DNA from: CAZYQW01 sp964649825
GTDB taxonomy: Bacteria; Planctomycetota; B15-G4; JADJEK01
Direction: 5' to 3'
NCBI GenBank assembly: GCA_964649825.1
Contig: CAZYQW010000088.1
Coordinates: 1-40,636, forward strand
Length of the DNA: 40,636 nucleotides
In this document: positions 8,687 through 17,044 of the stretch, in pieces
Layout: each line of letters starts with the position of its first letter
How positions within the stretch are numbered: the stretch's first letter is position 1
Program-made: the position numbers and the translations under genes
Notes under the pieces: generated by a model
What the model saw: the letters and a program-made list of their open reading frames with translations, nothing else
What the model was told of the DNA's origin: nothing
Database searches by the model: none

Positions 8687-9334
8687 ATGACGCAAACGAC
8701 GAGAACAGGTGGTCGAGACAGCATGGCTCGCGCGATACGCATGGGCCTCGACTGGACGGCAGACGTCGGGTTCCGGCGGGTCCTTCCCGCGATGCGCGCG
8801 GGCTTCGCCTCGATCCGGACGGCGGCGCGCGGCGGCCCATCGGCCGCGGCAGCCGTGCCCGGCGGTGAGGACGAACGCGCCGAGCTCGAAGCCGCACGGT
8901 GGCGCACGAAGCATGCCCTGGCCGAGCTCACCGAGGTCGACCGCGCGGAGCAAGCGGTTGCGGAGAGCCTCGCCGCGATCGAGGAACAGCTCGGCGAGGC
9001 GGCTGGCGCCGACGTGAGCGACGCGCGCCGGAGCCGCGATCTCCTGGCCCGCCATCGCGCGGAGCTCGACGCGGCGCGCCGCGAGATCCTCGCGCGGCAT
9101 CAACGTCACCGGGACGACGTGCTCCAACGGGAAGCGAAGTGCGAGGCGGCGGCCGGCGCGAAGAGCGACGGGGAGGAGCGGAAGGGAACCGGGCGATCGA
9201 CCCTCGTGGGGCGGATCACTCGCGCCGGCTACTGGCTGACCGATCGGCTCGACGAGCTCACGGCCGCGATCGAACGTCGCCTGCCGTTCCTTCGCCGGCG
9301 CGACCCTCGCTCGGCGACCGCGCCCCACTCCTAG
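8687..9334 (+). CDS. Small coiled-coil protein of unknown function
   Basis: 215 aa from ATG 8687, chosen because GGGAG lies 7-11 bp upstream. An in-frame ATG at 8537 would add 50 Arg/Gly-rich residues with no supporting site. The first 50 residues contain an amphipathic stretch (MARAIRMGLDWTADVGFRRVLPAMRAGF). Residues about 65-150 are Ala/Glu/Arg-rich and look like a long coiled coil (ERAELEAARWRTKHALAEL and similar). The C-terminus is a basic amphipathic helix (LVGRITRAGYWLTDRLDELTAAIERRLPFLRRR). I do not recognise the family. It could be a membrane-associated or scaffolding protein. Coding is supported by codon pattern and start site only. Confidence 0.55.
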   Translation: MTQTTRTGGRDSMARAIRMGLDWTADVGFRRVLPAMRAGFASIRTAARGGPSAAAAVPGGEDERAELEAARWRTKHALAELTEVDRAEQAVAESLAAIEEQLGEAAGADVSDARRSRDLLARHRAELDAARREILARHQRHRDDVLQREAKCEAAAGAKSDGEERKGTGRSTLVGRITRAGYWLTDRLDELTAAIERRLPFLRRRDPRSATAPHS

Positions 9335-9857
9335 ACGAGCCGAGCGGCAGGAAAGGCATGAATCGGATGCATCGACCGTGGATGCATCCGGGTGGCCGCT
9401 GGTCTCGGGTGTCGACCTCGAGTCCACCGGCCACGCATCGCGGGGGTTTGCGGCGCGGAGGCGCCGCACGTCGACCTCCCCTCTGAACCAACCCCTGCCC
9501 CCGCCCCAGCTCCCGCCGTCGAGCCGTTCTGGGATCGGCCCTCCTCCCCGTCCTCTCCAACTCCCACTTCCTCTCCCGGACGTGATGCGCGGTTGAAACA
9601 CCGCGCGGCAGGGCCTAGGAGTTCCGCCGCGGTCCGAAGAGCCCTATCCTGAGGTTGACTTACGATCGCCCCAGTACGGACGCGCGGCAAGCTCACCGCG
9701 CGAAATGGAGTCTGGATGAGTCGGCTCGTACTCGATCGGATTCTTTCGGAACCGACGTCCGGCCGGAACCGGTCCAACTCCCACGATCGGCCGACCGTCC
9801 CTGACCGATCGACGTTGCTCCGACCCCCGTCTCTCCCCCTCGCACCTGGAGCCCAGC
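9335..9857. other. Intergenic region, 523 bp, no gene seen
   Basis: No convincing coding frame. It holds a hairpin at 9364-9390, a strongly pyrimidine-rich stretch at about 9478-9580 (long C/T runs on the plus strand), and an isolated TTGACT at 9655-9660 without a matching -10 at normal spacing. The last part is presumably the leader and promoter region of the sigma-factor gene. Confidence 0.5.
9364..9390 (+). terminator. Hairpin downstream of the coiled-coil gene
   Basis: Perfect 9-bp inverted repeat cggatgcat/atgcatccg with a 9-nt loop, starting 30 bp after the stop at 9334. There is no T-tract. A terminator or a protein-binding site are both possible. Confidence 0.3.
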
Positions 9858-10736
9858 ATGAATCCAGAACCGACACTCACGATGTATCTCCGCGAGATTC
9901 AACGCGTGCCTCTCCTGAACGCCGAGGAAGAGAAAGTTCTCGCCCGCCGGATTCAACGCGACGGTGATCCAGCCGCGCGATCGCTGATGACGAGGGCGAA
10001 TCTGCGCCTCGTCGTCAGCATCGCGCGGCACTACACACGACGAGGGCTCACGCTTCTCGACTTGATCGCGGAGGGGAACATCGGCCTCCTGCGGGCGGTG
10101 GACAAGTTCGACCCGGGGAGAGAGTGTCGGTTCTCGACGTATGCGACGTGGTGGATTCGACAGGCGATCCGTCGGGCGATCTTCGACACCGCTCCTACCG
10201 TTCGGTTGCCGAGCTATCTCGTCGATCGGATCTCCCGGTGGAAGAAGGTGAAGGAGGAGTTGAAGCACATCCTCGGCCGACAGGCCACCGACCACGAGCT
10301 CTGTCACGCCCTCGACATCCGCCCGGACAGTCTGCGGGCGGTCGAGCGAGCGAGCCATTCGTCGTCGTCGCCGATCTTGACGTTCACGCCGGACGACGGC
10401 GACGACGGCGGTCTCAGCGAGACCCTGGCCGACGAGAACACCGAGAGTCCGGAGTCCCTGGTGGCGCGGCGGATCGATCTCGGACGCCTTCGCGAGGTGC
10501 TCGCGAATATCGATTCCCGGCAGCGCGAGATCTTGCGCCTCCGTTTCGGCCTCGACTCCGACTATCCGCTGACGCTGCAGGAGATCGGCGCGCGGCTGAA
10601 CCTGACGCGTGAACGGGTGCGACAGGTCCAGAACGAGGCGCTGAACGAACTCGGGCGCCTCCTCTCGTCCGAGGAGGACAAGGCTCGACCTCGTGCTCCC
10701 CGCGTCGCGCGGCAGGTCGTGGCGGCGATGGCGTAA
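9858..10736 (+). CDS. RNA polymerase sigma-70 family factor (RpoD/SigA-like, short)
   Basis: 292 aa. Region 1.2 is at the N-terminus (TLTMYLREIQRVPLLNAEEEKVLARR). Region 2 follows (NLRLVVSIARHYTRRGLTLLDLIAEGNIGLLRAVDKFDPGRECRFSTYATWWIRQAIRRAI in outline, about residues 50-110). Region 3 comes next, and region 4 is near the C-terminus (LRLRFGLDSDYPLTLQEIG, then LTRERVRQVQNEAL, about 215-270). It lacks the long acidic N-terminal region 1.1 and spacer of a main RpoD, so it is most likely a group 2 alternative sigma factor directing RNA polymerase to a subset of promoters. Region 3.1-3.2 carries an acidic insert (DDGDDGG). The last 25 residues are basic. It converges with the next gene, with 43 bp between them. 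Confidence 0.93.
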   Translation: MNPEPTLTMYLREIQRVPLLNAEEEKVLARRIQRDGDPAARSLMTRANLRLVVSIARHYTRRGLTLLDLIAEGNIGLLRAVDKFDPGRECRFSTYATWWIRQAIRRAIFDTAPTVRLPSYLVDRISRWKKVKEELKHILGRQATDHELCHALDIRPDSLRAVERASHSSSSPILTFTPDDGDDGGLSETLADENTESPESLVARRIDLGRLREVLANIDSRQREILRLRFGLDSDYPLTLQEIGARLNLTRERVRQVQNEALNELGRLLSSEEDKARPRAPRVARQVVAAMA

Positions 10737-10779
10737 GGACCGGGGCGCGTACTCCGCGAACTCCGTGAACCCGAGGAGG

Positions 10780-12375
10780 TCAGGACGCCGGAACGTACAA
10801 GGTGATGCCGGGAAGCACGTCGGAGATCGACGACGCGTTCTCCTGGAACGACCTGGCGGCCGTGTCGTCCACCGCGTCGAGCAGGGGTTGGAGCCAGGAC
10901 TCGAGCGCCGTCGCGAGCGTTCGCGGGTCGAATGCAGGGTCGACGTCCGGCGGGCGTCCGGCGACGACGGCGAGGAGGATCTTCCCGGCCGCGGTCGAGA
11001 CATCGGTGGGACGGAGCGCGTCGACGTTTCTTTCCGCCGCGCTCCGATCGCCATCGGCTAGCTGAGCGACGGCGAGCCTCAGTCGAGCCTCGACCGCAGC
11101 GTCGTCTCCGGCATCGATCGCGTTCTCCCAGAGTGCGAACGCAGTCTCCCGGTCTCCCCGTACCCACGCGACCCGCGCGCCGAGCATCCACGACTCGCTC
11201 GCGTGCGGGCGCTCGCCAAGAAACGCATGGAGCGCGCGCAGCCCCGTTTCCCCGAACTCGTCCTCGTCCAACAGGAGGTCGATCTCGAGTCGTTGCGCCG
11301 CGACGTCGTCGGGCCGCTTGCGTCTGGCGCGGCGGACCGCGTGGAGGGCCCGGGCCGAATCGCCGTCGAGGCGCGCCAAGTGTGCGATCTCGAGCCAGGC
11401 CAGCGCACGAAGGTCCACGCCCCCGTCGGTCGCGGCTCCGCCGCGGCCGGTCCCGGACGAGGAGTCGAGGCAGCGGCGGAGCTCGTGCTCCGCGTCGCTC
11501 GCGCGCCCGACGCGGCGAAGCAGCGAACCGCGGCGCCAGCGGAGTTCGATGACGTTCGGAAAGCGGTGCAGCCCGTCGTCGACGACGTCGAGCGCCTCGG
11601 AGAACCGTCCGAGCCCGCCCAGCGTTCCCGCGAGCGATTCGAAGACGAGCGGGAGGAACGGATGCGTTTGGCGATCCGATGGCGACGCGCGGCGCGCCAG
11701 GAGCTCGGCCCGGCGCAGCAGCATGAGTCGCTCCGATCGTTCGCCGGGATCGACGAGGCCGAGCGCGAGCTCGTAGAGCGCGAAGAGATCGTCCGGGTCC
11801 TCCGCGATGGCGCGTCGGAGCAAACGGACGTTCCGCGCGCACTTCCCACGCGCCCGCTCCGAATCCGGAAGATCGCGGTCGTGAACGAGTCGAACGCCGC
11901 AGCGCTCCAGCCGCTCGATGCCGAGCGCGCGGAGGCTCGGCTGGATCGATTCATGGACGCGCCGTTCGAATCGGATCCCGAGCCCGTTCCGAAAGAGACG
12001 CGGCAACGCGATCCGATCGAGTCCGCCTCTCTCGCCGCTCTCGCATTCGACGAGCCACGCCGTACGGTTCGTCGCCGCGGCTGCCGTACGCAACGATGCC
12101 GCGGACTCCGGGCAGAGCCGTTCGTCCGCGTCGATCACGAGGATCCACGAATGGGTGGCCAGGTCGAGCGAGGCGTTGCGCGCGGCCGCGAAGTCCTCGT
12201 CCCAGTCGAAGGTCGCGATCCTCGCGCCGTAGCGCCGCGCGATCGCGAGCGTCTCGTCGCTCGAGCCGGTGTCGAGAATGCAGATCTCGTCGACCCACGG
12301 CCGGATCGACTCGATGCAGGCGGCGAGACGCCCTGCTTCGTCGCGCACGATCATGCAGGCGCTGATTCCGGTCAT
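10780..12375 (-). CDS. Family 2 glycosyltransferase fused to TPR repeats
   Basis: 531 aa from the ATG complementary to 12373-12375, chosen because GAGG lies just upstream and the GT2 fold begins right there (MTGISACMIVRDEA). The frame stays open upstream, but that part lacks family features. The GT-A domain covers about residues 1-230, with DTGSSDET at 35-42 and the DXD-like IDADE at 81-85. From about 240 to the end come helical repeats rich in Leu/Ala/Arg (YELALGL, LEIAHLARLDGDSARALHAVRRA, WMLGARVAWVRGDRETAFALWENAID) that fit TPRs. Such fusions commonly glycosylate proteins or surface polymers. Cytoplasmic; acceptor unknown. It may share a transcript with the M64 gene upstream on the same strand. 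Confidence 0.85.
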   Translation of the reverse strand: MTGISACMIVRDEAGRLAACIESIRPWVDEICILDTGSSDETLAIARRYGARIATFDWDEDFAAARNASLDLATHSWILVIDADERLCPESAASLRTAAAATNRTAWLVECESGERGGLDRIALPRLFRNGLGIRFERRVHESIQPSLRALGIERLERCGVRLVHDRDLPDSERARGKCARNVRLLRRAIAEDPDDLFALYELALGLVDPGERSERLMLLRRAELLARRASPSDRQTHPFLPLVFESLAGTLGGLGRFSEALDVVDDGLHRFPNVIELRWRRGSLLRRVGRASDAEHELRRCLDSSSGTGRGGAATDGGVDLRALAWLEIAHLARLDGDSARALHAVRRARRKRPDDVAAQRLEIDLLLDEDEFGETGLRALHAFLGERPHASESWMLGARVAWVRGDRETAFALWENAIDAGDDAAVEARLRLAVAQLADGDRSAAERNVDALRPTDVSTAAGKILLAVVAGRPPDVDPAFDPRTLATALESWLQPLLDAVDDTAARSFQENASSISDVLPGITLYVPAS

Positions 12376-12565
12376 GAGCCTCGGCCATCCATCGAAGGTG
12401 AGAAGCAAAGAGGCGAAGCGGCTCGCCGGTCGAACCGACGCCAGTAACTCGGCAACCAGGGGGGCCCCGTTGAGCCAAAAAAACCAATCCCTCGCGCGGA
12501 GAAGAGCGTCGGGGCCGCGGGACGTTGGTCTGTAAGTCACTGAAAAAACGACCGGTTGAGCTCGC

Positions 12566-13972
12566 TCACTCCGTGTGCTGATCGATCACCGCCTCGACGG
12601 CGCGCGCGCACACCTTGCAGAACCCGACGGGGTCGCGCGTGAACATGATGCAGTCGGGCGAGGGTCGATAGAGGCCCTTGGCCTGGTACATGGCGCCCTC
12701 GAACGCGCCCACGATGGCCGGGGACGGAAGGATCTCGCCGACCATCTCCTGCTCCTCGCGGAAGAGTGCCTCGAGCTCCTCCTCCGGGGCCTGGTTCTCG
12801 CGCAGCGCCGCCCGGCGTTCTTGGAGCTTCAGACTCGTGGTTCGGAAGCGCTCGGCCGGCCACGGCGTGGGAAGCGGCGTGCCGGAAGGGACGAGGTCCT
12901 TCCACTTGAGCGCACCCGGATCGAGCAACGCGGTGATGTTCGGTTCCCACGGTTCGATCGACGGGACGGCCAGCGCCTCGTACGCGACGGCGGACGTGAA
13001 GTACTCGTCGCCGAGCCCGGCGAAGTGGTGCCCGAACTCATGGACGACGAGGTACTCCGCGAACGCGGAGTCCGCCGAGGCGGTGCAGTAGAGGTTGTGG
13101 ATCCCTCCGCCACCGTACTTGCGCGCGTTGACCAGGATCACGACGAAGTCGTACGGCGCGCACGCCGCGGCGTCGCGCCAAAGTCGATCGTCGAGCGTCA
13201 GCACGTAGCGATCGGAATCGAGGCTGTTGTAGCTCGTCCCGAGCGGGCTGTCCCGGAAGGTTCCCGCGCGAGGGTTCGAGATCCCCGATTCGACGGCCGG
13301 CGTGAAGACCGACCAGACGTTGAATGCGTTCCGGCGCGAGCGAAACGGCTCGACCGCGAACAACCCGTCGGAGAGGCGCCGTCCGTCCGCGAGGAACTTC
13401 TCCTTCTCCTGGAGCATGTAGCCGTCGCCGAGGAACAGAAGGTCGACGCGCGTCTCGAGCGGCCCGGTCGCCCCGAGCGGAACGGCGGTGCCCGGCGTTT
13501 CGAAACCCCGCGCCACGAACCGCGAGGCGGGATCGATCTCGATGTCCCAGACCTCGTGGAACGCCTGCTGCTCGTTCCGCTTCGAGAGGATGACGAGCAC
13601 CGGTCGCTTCGGCTCCGGAAAGCGGAGCGCCTCGGGAAAGGTGCGCAGGCGTCCGTCCTGAGCTTCCGCCGTCGTGGCCCATTCGCCGTAGATGCTCGAG
13701 AAGCCGCGCGAGTAGATCGTGCGGTCCGACTCGACGTCGTACAGCTCGAAGAAATAGTGGCCGAGGTTCGTGTCGTCGAGGAGCTTCGTGCGGCTCCCCG
13801 GCCACGGGCCCTCGACGCGCACGCGATCCACGCTGAACTGCTCGAGGCTCGCGTGTCCGGTGTGGAAGAAGTCGAGTCGCATCACTCGACCGGTGAAGTC
13901 GTCGTCGAAGTCGCCGGCGTGCGCCGTCGCCGCGAGCCACGCGAGAAGGAGCATCGTCCAGGGCTTCACCAT
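12566..13972 (-). CDS. Secreted peptidase M64 (IgA-peptidase family)
   Basis: 468 aa from the ATG complementary to 13970-13972, with GGAGG about 10 bp upstream. The frame is open to 14128, but only this start yields a signal peptide (MVKPWTMLLLAWLAATAHA). An N-terminal beta-rich domain covers about residues 20-150 (FDDDFTGRVMRLDFFHTG). The catalytic domain starts around DLLFLGDGYM and contains HEFGHHFAGLGDEY at residues 311-324, the zinc-binding signature of M64. NLYCT, SPDCIMF and FCKVCARAVE provide cysteines near the C-terminus. Length and motif order match M64 peptidases found in Bacteroidota and planctomycetes. The natural substrate is unknown; the IgA name comes from one clostridial member. 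On the minus strand a T6 run follows the stop within 25 bp and may mark termination. Confidence 0.93.
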   Translation of the reverse strand: MVKPWTMLLLAWLAATAHAGDFDDDFTGRVMRLDFFHTGHASLEQFSVDRVRVEGPWPGSRTKLLDDTNLGHYFFELYDVESDRTIYSRGFSSIYGEWATTAEAQDGRLRTFPEALRFPEPKRPVLVILSKRNEQQAFHEVWDIEIDPASRFVARGFETPGTAVPLGATGPLETRVDLLFLGDGYMLQEKEKFLADGRRLSDGLFAVEPFRSRRNAFNVWSVFTPAVESGISNPRAGTFRDSPLGTSYNSLDSDRYVLTLDDRLWRDAAACAPYDFVVILVNARKYGGGGIHNLYCTASADSAFAEYLVVHEFGHHFAGLGDEYFTSAVAYEALAVPSIEPWEPNITALLDPGALKWKDLVPSGTPLPTPWPAERFRTTSLKLQERRAALRENQAPEEELEALFREEQEMVGEILPSPAIVGAFEGAMYQAKGLYRPSPDCIMFTRDPVGFCKVCARAVEAVIDQHTE

Positions 13973-14330
13973 TCCATCGCCTCCATCATTTCGCCCGCTC
14001 GCTCGGAACGTAGGACAGACTTCGTTCGGGTTGCGGTTGGGCGGGCCTCGACGCACCTCGATCGCCGGAACGATACCAGGGACGGAGAAGCGCGGCTCCC
14101 AACGCGGTGACGTGTCGGGTGGACCCAAGCTGCAGGGGGGGGGCGCACGCGCCGCGGCCCCTTCTCAGGAACGGCGGTGAATTGGTAGGGTCGCGTCCGG
14201 CGTTCAGGACGCCGCCCGTCCGCGGAAAGGACCGAGTCCACCTGGTCTCGCATTCGAACGACACGGTTCGTACGAACCTCCTTCACGCCCGACACGAGCG
14301 GACACCGGGCACCCCTCGAGGAGGCTCGTC
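13973..14330. promoter_or_regulatory. Divergent intergenic region (358 bp) with a G9 run
   Basis: It separates the minus-strand M64 gene from the plus-strand ankyrin gene and must carry both promoters. No -35/-10 pair was convincing by eye. A run of nine G at 14135-14143 is the only striking sequence feature. Confidence 0.4.
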
Positions 14331-15596
14331 ATGTCCACCGCCCGACTTCCGGTTCGTCCCGACCTCGATCAGCTCAGAAACCAGGCCAAGGATCTGCTCC
14401 GCGCGATCCGCGCGGGCGACGCGTCCGCCATCGCCGACCTCCAGACGCTCCACCCCTCCTGCGCCGAGCCACCGAAGGCGAAGCTCTCCGACGCGCAGCT
14501 CGTCCTCGCGCGCCGCTACGGCGCGCCGAGCTGGCCCCGTCTGGTGCACGCGTGCCGATTGATCGACGCGATCTGGCGCGACGACGTGGCCGCGGTCCGG
14601 CGGCTGGTCGTGACGCATCCGCACCTGCTGCACGAGAGCGCCCTGATTCGCCCCAGCGACTGGGGCCCCCCGATGACCTACGCCGCGAACCTCGGACGGG
14701 ATCAGATCATCAAGACGCTTTACGGGCTGGGAGCTCGCGACCTCGAGACCGCCATCGACCGGGCGACGCTCCAGAGCAAGGTCGATACCGCGCGCATGCT
14801 CCACGACATGCTCGGTCGACCGATCGCCCCGGACGGCGCGCTGGGGGGGCCGGCGTACACGCTCAGCGTGTCCGGAACCGCGTTGATGTTCGAGTTCGGC
14901 GCGCGGGTCCGCGACGCGAACGGCCGGCGGCTCGCGCCGGTCGACGTCGTGCTCGAAACCGACGGCCGCCACCCGCGCGCCAAGCATCGGATCCTCGAGA
15001 TGTACGTCGAGCACGGGCTCGAGCTGCCGGACACGCCGGCGATGGCGCTGCACCGTGGCCGGATCGATCTGCTCGATGCGCATCTCCGCCGCGACCCCGG
15101 GCTGCTGCGGCGCACCTTCACGCACGAGGAAATCTACCCGTCCGACCTCGGATGCCACGACGAGGTGCTCGCCACCCACGGGACGCCGTTGGCGGGGGCG
15201 ACGCTGCTTCACATGTGCGTCGACTACGATGAGCTCGAGATCGCGCGTTGGCTGCTCGAGCGAGGCATGGACGTCGACGCGCGGGCTGCCGTCGACGCCG
15301 ACGGGTTCGGCGGTCACACGGCGCTTTTCGCGGCGGTCGTCTCGCAGCCGGCCTTCTGGGTGAACCACCGGCGGGAACGGGACGAGGCCCCCTTCGCGCG
15401 GCTGTTGCTGGATCACGGCGCCGATCCGAACGTGCGCGCCTCGGTCCGCAAGCAGCTCCACCCGGGGTACGGAGAGGACACGCTGCACGAGTACCGCGAC
15501 GTCACCCCGCTGGCCTGGGGCGAGCGGTTCCATCGGCGGGTGTTCGTGAGCGCGGCCGCGATGCGGATGATCGCCGAGCGTGGGGGCCACGCCTGA
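14331..15596 (+). CDS. Ankyrin-repeat protein
   Basis: 421 aa, no signal peptide, so probably cytoplasmic. Repeats are recognisable as DDVAAVRRLVVTHPHLLHESALIRPSDWGPPMTYAA (about residues 85-120), NLGRDQIIKTLYGLGA, TPLAGATLLHMCVDYDELEIARWLLERGMDVDARA (about 285-320) and FARLLLDHGADPNVRA (about 350-365). The N-terminal 60 residues (LRNQAKDLLRAIRAGDASAIADL) form a helical cap typical of a class of bacterial ankyrin proteins. It is a protein-binding scaffold with unknown partner. GGAGG about 7 bp upstream supports the start. No effector or toxin domain is attached. Confidence 0.88.
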   Translation: MSTARLPVRPDLDQLRNQAKDLLRAIRAGDASAIADLQTLHPSCAEPPKAKLSDAQLVLARRYGAPSWPRLVHACRLIDAIWRDDVAAVRRLVVTHPHLLHESALIRPSDWGPPMTYAANLGRDQIIKTLYGLGARDLETAIDRATLQSKVDTARMLHDMLGRPIAPDGALGGPAYTLSVSGTALMFEFGARVRDANGRRLAPVDVVLETDGRHPRAKHRILEMYVEHGLELPDTPAMALHRGRIDLLDAHLRRDPGLLRRTFTHEEIYPSDLGCHDEVLATHGTPLAGATLLHMCVDYDELEIARWLLERGMDVDARAAVDADGFGGHTALFAAVVSQPAFWVNHRRERDEAPFARLLLDHGADPNVRASVRKQLHPGYGEDTLHEYRDVTPLAWGERFHRRVFVSAAAMRMIAERGGHA

Positions 15597-15724
15597 TCGC
15601 CGATCGTGGGCGAGATCCCCCGCCGCGGTCTCGCGCCGCGATCCTCCTCGGTTGCACTCAAGTTCGTCCCCCGGTCGCAACGATCAGAGACGCGTCGTCC
15701 AGTTTCCTCGCCCGGGGTCGCGCG

Positions 15725-17026
15725 ATGCTCAACCACAACCTGTTCGGACAGTTGCTCGTCGACCTCGGCATCATCGGCGAGGAGCAGCTTCAGCGCGGCC
15801 TCGAAGTCCAGCGCGGCACGCACCCGCCGAAGTTCCTCGGCGAGATTCTCTGCGAGCAGGGACTCGTGGACGAGACGTCGCTCGAGTTCGCGCTGTCGGT
15901 GCAGAAGCGGGACCTCGAGTTCGGCAAGGTCCAAGAGACCATGAGCGACGTGGATCTGCACGAGCGCCTGCGGAGCCGCGAGGGGATCGAATTCCTGCGC
16001 GTCGCGCGCGACGTGCACGCGACCGACCTCCACCTGACGTCGGGCGCGCCGCCCGCGATGCGAATGAACGGCAACCTCGTCGACCTGCCAATGCCCGGTC
16101 TTTCCCGCGAGCAGTGCAAGAAGATCCTCTACAGCTTCCTGAGCCGAGCGCAGATCGAACGGTTCGAGAAAGAGCGCTCGATCGACTGCGGGTTCGAGGT
16201 CGACGGCGTGGGACGCGTCCGGCTGAACGCGTTCGATCACCACGAAGGGTTGGCCGGGGTATTCCGACTCCTCCCCCAAGAGATCCTCTCGCTCGACGAG
16301 CTTGGCCTGCCGACGTCCGTGAAGAGGCTCACGTCGCTACAGAACGGGCTCGTCGTCGTCACCGGACCGACGCGGTCGGGCAAGTCGACGACGCTCTCGG
16401 CGATGATCGATCGCATCAACGTCACGCGCAAGGCCCACGTCATCTCGATCGAGGATCCGATCGAGATCGTGCACGGCATGAAGCGCTCGTTGATCACGCA
16501 GGTGGAGATTCCGACGGATTCGGACTCCTTCGGCCGCGCGCTGCGCGGCGCGTTGCGCGAGGATCCGGACGTCATCGTGGTGGGTGAGATGCGCGACACC
16601 GAGACCGTGTCGACCGCGATCACCGCGGCCGAGACGGGGCACCTCGTCCTCGGAACGATGCACACCGCCAACGCGCCCCGCACGATCACCCGCATGCTCG
16701 ATCAGTTCACGAGCGCGCGCCGGCCGCAGATCCGTTCGATCCTCGCGAACGTCCTCCGGGCCGTCGTGTCGCAGCAGCTCGTGCCGAACGCGGATGGTCG
16801 CGGCGTCAGCCTGGCGGCCGAGGTGATGCACAACAATCAGGCGATCGCGAACCTCATCCGCGAGGATCGCGCGTGGCAGATTCCGATGGTCATGCAGATG
16901 AACCAGTCGCAGGGCATGCGTCTCATGGACGATTCCCTGCTGGAGCTCGTTCGCCAGCGCGCGATCACCCTCGAGGAGGGCGTGGCGAGGGCGATCGAGC
17001 GCGACAAGTTCCTCTGCGTGGCGTGA
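15725..17026 (+). CDS. PilT/PilU-type retraction ATPase with N-terminal MshEN-like domain
   Basis: 433 aa from ATG 15725. The frame is open further upstream, but that part overlaps the ankyrin gene and has no family features. Residues 1-80 hold two helix-pair units (FGQLLVDLGIIGEEQL and FLGEILCEQGLVDETSL) resembling the MshEN/GspE N-terminal domain; both lack the Arg of the usual RLG motif. The PilT core follows: ATDLHLTSG, Walker A GPTRSGKS (Lys 220), Asp box HVISIEDPIEIVH, Walker B VIVVGEMRD, His box HLVLGTMHTANA, and NQAIANLIRE matching the AIRNLIRE motif of retraction motors. It is a hexameric cytoplasmic ATPase at the base of a type IV pilus or related machine. It lies 18 bp before the next motor gene, probably in one operon. 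Confidence 0.9.
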   Translation: MLNHNLFGQLLVDLGIIGEEQLQRGLEVQRGTHPPKFLGEILCEQGLVDETSLEFALSVQKRDLEFGKVQETMSDVDLHERLRSREGIEFLRVARDVHATDLHLTSGAPPAMRMNGNLVDLPMPGLSREQCKKILYSFLSRAQIERFEKERSIDCGFEVDGVGRVRLNAFDHHEGLAGVFRLLPQEILSLDELGLPTSVKRLTSLQNGLVVVTGPTRSGKSTTLSAMIDRINVTRKAHVISIEDPIEIVHGMKRSLITQVEIPTDSDSFGRALRGALREDPDVIVVGEMRDTETVSTAITAAETGHLVLGTMHTANAPRTITRMLDQFTSARRPQIRSILANVLRAVVSQQLVPNADGRGVSLAAEVMHNNQAIANLIREDRAWQIPMVMQMNQSQGMRLMDDSLLELVRQRAITLEEGVARAIERDKFLCVA

Positions 17027-17044
17027 CGAGGGAGAGCAAGCGAG

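Noticed and set aside
5857..8931. 1024-codon minus-strand open frame opposite the sulfatase-fold lipoprotein
   Set aside because: Arg-rich shadow of a gene with clear sulfatase motifs on the plus strand.
12575..14110. 511-codon plus-strand frame opposite the M64 peptidase
   Set aside because: The minus strand has the HEFGHHFAGLGDEY motif, signal peptide and ribosome site; the plus frame is low-complexity Arg/Glu sequence.
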